NCBI RefSeq assembly: GCF_019393635.1
Contig: NC_057861.1
Span: 303,139,468 to 303,203,467, forward strand
DNA length: 64,000 nt
From: Dromiciops gliroides
Lineage: Eukaryota > Chordata > Mammalia > Microbiotheria > Microbiotheriidae
Reading direction: 5' to 3'
The notes under the pieces are model-generated. The model was not told where the DNA came from. It worked only from the letters and a program-made list of their open reading frames with translations, and did no database searches. Below are positions 45,001 to 54,000 of the stretch, in pieces (within the stretch, counting starts at the first letter, position 1; every line of letters begins with the position of its first letter). Both the position numbers and the translations under genes were made by a program.

Positions 45001-48000
45001 GAATTTGGAAAATTTCATCCATAAATGACAATTTTTAATAAAGTAATAACGAGAGGGGAAAAAGCCAAAATATTGGCCAAAGCTTCCCTCCCACAAAGCA
45101 GCAGTGATTACTCCTGACACAATCTATTTAAGGCCCAGTTTCAACTCAAGGGTATTCATCTGATTGAAGTAGAGGCTTCTGTGAAGTGGGCAAATCCACC
45201 GAATGGATGGAAATTTACCAAGCATGAGAAGTGAGATTTGTTGCAGATCATATAACCTCAGACTGGGTCAATGAATTCAAGGTTCAGATTGTTCAATTTT
45301 TAACATTCTTATTGGTATCTTTTGTTCATACAACACCTTCATTTTGATATAAATTCATGCCTCCTCCTTTACCCAGAAAGCCATCCTTTTGTAACAAAAA
45401 AATAAAAAAGAGTCAGCTAGGTGGTAGTTGGAAAGAGCATTGGGCCTGGATTCAGAAAGATCCTAGTTCAGATCTAACCTCAGACACTTATTAGTTGTAT
45501 GACCCTGGGCAAGTCACTTACCCCTTCTCTGCCTCAGCTTCTTCAACTGTAGAGTGGTGATAAATGGGATAAAATGGCACCTACCTCCTAAGGATAGTAT
45601 AAGGACTAAATGAGAGAATTTTTATAAAGAGTTTAGCACAGTACCTAGTAAATGCTTGAAAAAAAATTAAAAAAGCAATTCATAAAAATTAATCATCACA
45701 GACACCAACACATCAACTGAGCCTGCAATATATGCAAAGAAGGAATAGAGTGCATTTTGTCATCTGTTCTTCAAGAACAAGCTTGGTTAATATAATTACA
45801 CTATGTTGAGTCTCATTTGCAAGGTTCAGATTATTGCTGCCACATAGGTCTGCATTAAGTCATTTCCTTTCTTAAGTGGACTTGCTGAAGCTCTAGATAT
45901 ACAGAAATGGGCCCCACAGCACAGCCAGGCTGGTAATATTTAGAAATGTAATATGCTTTTGATTTAGGACTCACAAGTGAAGAGCTCTTTGTGATTTCAG
46001 TTTTGAATTGCTTCAAGGTCAGTCTCACTTAAGGGGACACTACCAGGAGTGAGTGTTTACTAAGCCTTTCTCCACTGCAAGTAGAAAAAGATTTTTATCC
46101 TACTGATTCACCCACTCCTGGATGAAGAGCAGTGACTTCTTTTACAGGGAAATTTCCACCACTTCAAGATGATCATCAAATAAGATTCCAGTAAGTTCCT
46201 AAAAAGAAATGGCAGAAATTTCAGTGTCTGGGAAAGGATAACGACTGTCACCAGCTTTCTCCAATACTATGGGGAAGATGACATCTGTACATTACATCTA
46301 TATATTAGACACAATTTTTCATACTATGATTGAGTCTGTGGAATATCAAGGACCATTAAGGCAAGGTGTAGTCCTTCAGTAAGTAGTTGATGGCATACAG
46401 ATTTCTAGAATAACTAAACAGAGTGTAAACTAAATCTAGTGCCTAGAAATAAGTTTAGAGGATCCTAACTCTAGACCTGAAAGGGATGTTAGAAGTCATC
46501 TAGTCCAGGTCCTTAATTTATAGATGAGAAAACTGAGGTCCAGAAGTAAACTGATTTATTCAAAGTCACATAGGTAGTAAATGGTAAAACCAAGATTCCA
46601 GGCAGTTAGGTGGCATTGTGAATAAAGTACTGGGGCTGGAGTCAGGAAAACTCATCTTCCTGAGTTCAAATCTGGTCTAAGACACTTACTAGCTGTGCTA
46701 CCCTGGGCAAGTCACTTAACCCTGTTTTCCTCAGTTTCCTCATCTGTAAAATGAGTTGGAAAAGGAAATAGCAAACCATTTCAGTATCTTTGCCAAGAAA
46801 ACCCCAAATGGGGTCATGAAGAGTTGGCCGTGACTGAACAACAACAAAGAACCAGGATTCAAACTTGGACCCACCAACTCTGAATCCAAAGCTCTTTCCA
46901 TAATTTGTATTGACAACATGTTTTAAGGAAAAGCACATTGGCCTAAGTCAAAATTCCAGACAATGGGCCTAATTAATGGAATGAGGAGCTGGATGAACTT
47001 GGGCTCTACCTTGTGAGGTCTCAAGTTTCCTCATCCATAAAATGGAAGTTCTGGACTAGAAAAGCTCTAAAGATGCTTTCCTTTTGATATTGTTAAGATA
47101 TCCATCATAGAGATTAATCCCCATGACTTTTCAGCAGAACTGAGATAGAGCCACTAAGAATTCAAAGTTCTGTCAGAGCTTCCAGCCCTAGGGGAGTCCC
47201 CCAAAATTTCTTGACTCTTCTTGCTTTCTAGAGTAGAATGCCATCTAAGGAGGATGCAGGTAGTGGGCCAAAACACAAGAATCTTTACCTGCCTATCATC
47301 AGAAGGAAAGGAAGTATATTTTGTCATCTCTTCTTTAAGAACAAGCTTGGTCAATATAAGTACAGTGTTTACAAGAAAGACTTCAAAACAATGAAAAGTA
47401 AAGGAACCTGAAATATGTTACAGAGGGAACTTGAAACATCTTGTTTTCCCTAAAGATCTTTAAAAATAAGAGATTTTCTTTAGTGTGAATAGTTTCTGCA
47501 ACCATTCCCATGAATGTAATAGATTAGATGTTTTTTTTCTTTCTTTTTTTTTGCAGGGCAATGAAGGTTAAGTGACTTGCCCAGGGTCACACAGCTAGTA
47601 AGTGTCAAGTATCTGAGGTCAGATTTGAACTCAGGTCCTCCTGAATCCAGGGCCGGTGCTTTATCCATTGCGCCACCTAGCTGTCCCATTAGATGGTTTT
47701 AATAATGATAATAACAATTGCTATCAACAATGAATATAGGTAGTACACATAGGGGATAAAGAGTAGGCATCAGAACTGGGAAGGCCTGGGTTCATTACTT
47801 GCCTCTGGACAGTCAGGTTCTCTGATCCTGAGCAAGTTATTTTTCTTCTTCTCAATGCCCCAAGCAACTTTCTAGGACAATTCATTGCAGAGAAGGTATA
47901 AATCTGCATTGCTAAAGGGGATCTCCTCACTTGACAATCTCTGTACCAATGAAATCATTGGTCCAGTCTAAACATAAATAACAATAGCTCACATTTATAT

Positions 48001-51000
48001 AGTGCCTTAAGATTTACAAAGCACTCTTTTTAAAAATTAGTTTTATTTATTTTTTGTTACATTTTAAGTTTTGAACTATCTCCTTCTTCCCTCCCTCCCC
48101 ACCCTACCCTAGAGAAGATTGCCATTTAACATAGATGGGTAGATGGATGGATAGATGAATGGATGGATGGATGGATGGATGGATGGACAGACAGATATGT
48201 AAAACTAATCTATGCATGCTTTTTAAAAACAATTCTTTCTATGGAAATGGATAGCATTTTCCTTCATAGGTCCTTTGTAGTTTATTTGAACATCCATAAT
48301 ACTCAGACTAGCTTAGTCATTCACAGTTATTCTTTGAACAATATTGCTGTTGCTGTACATAACATTCTCTTGGTTCTGCTCATTTCACTCCATTATTTTG
48401 TGCAAGTCTTTCCGTGTTTTTCTAAGATCATCAAGTTCATCATTTCTTATAGCCCAGTAGTATTCCATTACAACCATATCCCACAACTTGTTTAGCCATT
48501 CTCCAATTGATGGACATCCTATTGATTTCCAGTTCTTTGCTACCACAGAGAGTTGCTATAAATATTTTAGAAAATACAGGTTCTTTTCCTTCCCCCACCC
48601 ATGACATTGGGAAACAGACCTAATTGTGCTATTGCTGAGTCAAAGGGTATGCAGTTTTATAACTCTTTGGGCACAATTCCAGATTTCTCTCCAAAATGGT
48701 TGGATCAGTTCACAATTCCACTAACAGTGTATCAGTAACCCAATTTTTCCATATCCCCTCCAACAATTGACATTTTCTCCTTCTATCATTTTTAACCAAT
48801 CTGATAGGTGTGAGATGATATCTCAAAGTTCTTTTAATTTGCAGTTCTCTAGTCAATTATTATTTAGAGCATTTTGTCTTATGACTATATATATAGCTTT
48901 GATTTCTTTATCTTAAAACTGCCTGTTCATATCATTTGACTATCAATTTGGGAATGACTCATATTCTTATAAATTTGACAAAGTTCTCTCTATATTTGAG
49001 ATATGTGACCTTTATCCAAGAAACTGTCTATAAAAATGTCCCCCCATTTTCTGCTTTCCTTCTAATCTGGTCCACATTATTTGGACAAAACATTTTAATT
49101 TAATGTCATCAAAATTATCTATTTTACATCTCACACTGCTCTTTATCTTGTGTTAATTCATAAATTCTTCTCCTATCCATAAGTCTGATAGTTTACAAAG
49201 CATTCTATATGAAAACTCATATTGTCTTAGTTCCTGATTGGTATGTACATGTACTTTAGTCGCTTCTGAATTTTCCTCAGATTTGTTTACATTATATAGT
49301 ATATAATAAACTCTTGTTGAATACAATCCACTGTGGTTTCTTATTTTTGTGCCTTTGGGTTTCATTACTGTCAAAAAATCCAATTGTCTCTACAGTATCA
49401 ATAACATGTGCTTCATTTCTCCACCAAAAGCCATTTGTTAGATGATTCCACTTTACATGTAAGAAGAACTTGGCGATTGAAAGGAAATCTTATTTCCAAC
49501 AAAGCTTTTGTTTGCTGTCTTCACTTTGTGTCACAGAAAGATGTCAGTACAAGCCAGTTGGTGAGACCAAGAGCCTCAGGGATAGCAGGGCTACATACTC
49601 CACTGGATCTGCTTTTGGATCAGCCACCAAAGCTATCATTCAGGAGAGCAATCCCTACTTATCAACTGCCTACCCACCACAGGGCAGGCAAACCAGCTTA
49701 GCTAGATGAAGCTACAACTCACCCTGTAGAAGAGACAAGAGGTGGCATGTTCCAGGTTAATCCAATTATTGCCACCATATTGACCATCACTTCCCTTCTA
49801 ACTGACATGGAGGAAGTTCAGAACCCTGAGTTCAGGAATCCTGTGAATAGCAATGACTTTCCTCTCCCAAGACCACCAACCCTGTTCCACAGTCATCATC
49901 CACAGAATCAACCCTTGTGGTGATGTAACCTGATGACCACCTCTGCAGGTACTACAGATCCTGCCACTTCTTCATCCACAGCCACTGAGAGTAGGAGAAG
50001 AATCATTCACTGAAGTCCTTAGCAAATGGTTCAGCATCAGAAATTAATATGGTTTTATCAGTGGGAATAGCATACACATGAGGCACTACCATCTGCTTTG
50101 CCACTGAATCCGAAGGATCATGGCGGGGAGGCCCTTTCCATTGGACTTGCAGCTAAAACCTTATAGAATATTGTCTCTATTAGAACTTAAGCTCCTTCAA
50201 TACAGGGTTATCTGTGCTTCATTCTTTGTATTCCTAGTGCTTTGTACATAGTAAGCATTTAATAGATACTCTTCATTCATCTGGGTGGAACTGGTAAGAG
50301 GATGAACATTCATGCAAGCAACAACTTGATAATGGCCATCATCCAGTCCCAAGACTAGGGACAAGCCTGGCTCTGTAGAGTCTATGCTTCAAGCCTATAT
50401 TACTGATGATAAAAACAATGCCATAACAAAATCCTTTGGGTCCTTTGGAAATAAGCCTTTCTGGACTGGCTCCAGGGCTTCTTTGTCCCTTGCTAAAGTC
50501 TATTGACAAGGAGTGTCAGAAGGAATCTCTGGTGTATTTCTCCAGTTTCAGGCTTAGATGTACGTTTTCAATTCAGAAGCAAAACATTTCTATAAATATC
50601 AAGCCAAATGAAGCCATATTAAATTTTCAATCTGGAAACTTGTTCTCCATTAACAATTTAGATTGCTCTATCATGCTTCTTTCAGATTGAAGAAGTAATT
50701 CACTTAGAAATCTGCAAATATGTGCTGACAACTTCCTCCTGGACACCAATATATAGCTATGGTTTGATGTAATTAAAACTAAATTATGTGTCTTCAGTGA
50801 TGAAGGAGGATGTGGCATTTGCTTGTTGTATCTGGGGGCCTAAATTTAAAGCCCTATCACCATTCTCCTTCTTCATCAGCGTCTTCAAATAATTCAGCAT
50901 AGGTCTAGCCAACACAAACCATGCTCTTTCCAGCCCTACTGTTGAGTCAGAAAAGTGTTTCTCCTCTCCTAGATTTACTCTCACCCTCCTTTATATATCA

Positions 51001-54000
51001 GGAAAGGAATGACATAGAAGCCTTTAGCACCAAATATTATGATAGCCCTTGAGATATCCATTTAAAAGAGTTCCTCCATGGGAAAGCCCAAGAAAGCCTT
51101 TTGGGTATTATTTCAAAGACTCTAGGGATAGATTTAAAGGAATTTAAGTCTTCAGAGACCCTAGGAATGAATCTTTACAAGCCCAAATAAACTTTGAACT
51201 GTAGGGTCTGACACAGAACTGAATGAATTAGGAGGTTGGAATTCCCTGTAAACATGAATTAACTCCATTCTGAGCAACAGGTCACAGAATGTGAAACCTT
51301 AGAATGTCATGCTTTGGGGGATCAAGACACGAAACCCTTGGAGACAGACCATTCCATTTTGTTTGGAAGCTTTAAGTTATAAGAAACATTTCCTTCTATC
51401 AAGCCAAATCTGACTCTTGTACTTTCTGCCAATTAGTTTTACTTTTTCCTTCTTAGGGCCACACAGAACAAATACAGTATACAGAGTTTTAGAACTGGTT
51501 CACCTATTCAGAACCTCTTATTTTACAGATGAGGAAACTGAGCCACAAAAGGTAACATGACAGCCCAAGGTCACACAAGTAGTAAGTGGCACAAATGTGA
51601 CTCAATGCTAGGTCTTCTAAGTCCAAGTTAGATGCAGTTTTCAATATTAATAAGAATAATGATAAAAACAACAATAATCGCTAGCATTTATACATATAGT
51701 ACTTTAAGGCTTGAAAAGTGCTTAAATTTCCTATTGCCTCCAGGATCAAATATAAAATCCACTGCTTGGCTTTTAAATCCCTCTATAACCTAGGGCATTT
51801 CTACCTTTTCAGTTTTCTTATACTAGAAGTGGATAGAGCACTGGCCCTGGAGTCAGGAGGATGTGAGTTTAAATTTCACTCAGACACTTATTAGCTTGTG
51901 TGACCTTGGGCAAGTCACTTAACCCCAATTGCCTCAAACATCCTGGGCCATGATGTATATATCCTGCCACTAGACCCAGATGGTTCTGCAGGAGAGAGTG
52001 AGGTTGGTGACTTTGCATAGCCCTCCCTCACTTAAATCCAATTCAGGGCAAGTCACATCATCACCCTGATGTGATGGTCCTCTTCCAGAACTAAGGACAA
52101 ACAACAATACTTTACTACCTGCCAAGTACTTTGGGATAATGTATGTAAAGTATTTTGTAAACTATAAAATTCTATGTAAATATAAATTACTGTTATTATA
52201 ATGCATGTCTCTATTCTCTGAAGAGGCATTATAAGCATCTATCTCATTCAGGATGGTGTTTCCATCCATATAGTGACAATGGCCTTGTTACAACAAATAC
52301 AACACTTCCATCTCTTGACTCAATGTTTTTGTTGGCTCTCCTCCATCCCCTCCCAATTAATCTTGTACATATCTTATTTGCACATAGTTGTTTGCATGCT
52401 TTCTCCCCCATTGCACTGTGAGCTACTGGAGAACAGGGACTGGTTTTGCCTTCCAGTATGTCCCCAGTACTTAGCATTGTGCTTGGCACACAGTAGTTGC
52501 TTAATTAAAGACAGCTGACTGAATAACATGTTTCATGTGACCTTCACAACAATCCTATGATGTAGTTACTATTATTATTCCCATTTTACATATAGAGAAA
52601 CTGAGGCTGAGAAGTTAAGTGGCTTGCCCAGAGTCACACAGCCATTATTATCATTACTGTTATTGTAAAAACCACATTGCCCTTGGAACTAGAAGACCTG
52701 ACATAAAGTCACTTGTGCTACTTACTAGTTGTGTGACCTTAGACTGTCACTTCACCTTTGGGGGCCTCAGTTTCCTCAACTGTAAAATAAGAGGTTCTTA
52801 GTCAGACAATGTCTGAGGGAGGATTTGAATTCAAGTCTTTCTAACTCCAGATCCAGCACTCTATTCATCATACTACCCAGATGCCTTGTTTCACTAAATC
52901 ATGCTGACTCATGCTTTCCTCTACCTGAGGACTCAAAATGTATTTGAAGAAACCTTATCACTCTATCCCTACCCTCTAAATCAATCTTTCCTTCTTTTTT
53001 TCTTTTTCTTTTCTTTTCTTCTTTTTTTTTCAGGGCAATGAAGGTTAAGTGACTTGCCCAGGGTCACACAGCAAGTTAAGTGTCAAATGTCTGAGGTCAA
53101 ATTTGAATTCAGGTCCTCCCGAATCCAGGGCCAGTGCTTTATCAACTGTGCCACCTAACTGCCCTAAATCTTTCCTTCTACAGGCTAAACAAACACTCCC
53201 TGGTTTCTGAATGGAGTGGAATGAATGGGAATATCATCCCCAAAGGAGACTGATGCTTATAATGCTCCTTTTCCATAGAATAGAGACAAACATTATACTA
53301 TCAGTAGTTGATAGTTACATAGTATTTTAAGGTTTACCAAGCACTTTACATACATTATCCTCATTTGATCTTTGCTACAATCCAATGAAGTAAAAGCAAC
53401 AAGAATTAGTTATATGGCCTAGTAGAATGCCCACTAGTTTTGGAGTCAGAGGGCTTGCATTCCTAGCCTACCTACTTCACAGGCTAATTGTGAGGAAAAT
53501 GCTTTGGACAACTGTAAAATGCTGCTCAAATGTGTCCCATTACTATTGTCCAGAGGCAGTGTGATGGAAAGGGTCAACCTTGGAGTTGGGAAGACTTGGG
53601 TTCAATCCTGTCTCTGACACACAAAATTACTGTGGCCTCCACAATTAAGCATTCGGTGTTCCCCAGCAACTCTAAAACTTTTTAAGTTTTCACAGGAGTT
53701 CTCTGGAGTAATACAATCACACGTTTACCAAAATTTTGTTACTGAGTCCCAAAATCAGTATAGCCTTGTGAATATATGACTAAAGGGTGGAATTTTATAA
53801 CAAAAGGTAAACATTTACCCAGACAAATGTAAACAAATGTATTCTCTCCAAAAAAAAAGCATTACCCAGCTACCTGCAGTTGAGGAAGCTCTTTTTTAGA
53901 ACTCGATTCCTTCCCCACAACCCCAATCTCTCCCTCCTATAGATCCCCACTCTCCTCTGACACTGCCATCACCCTGGTGCAAGTTCTCATCGCCAACCAC

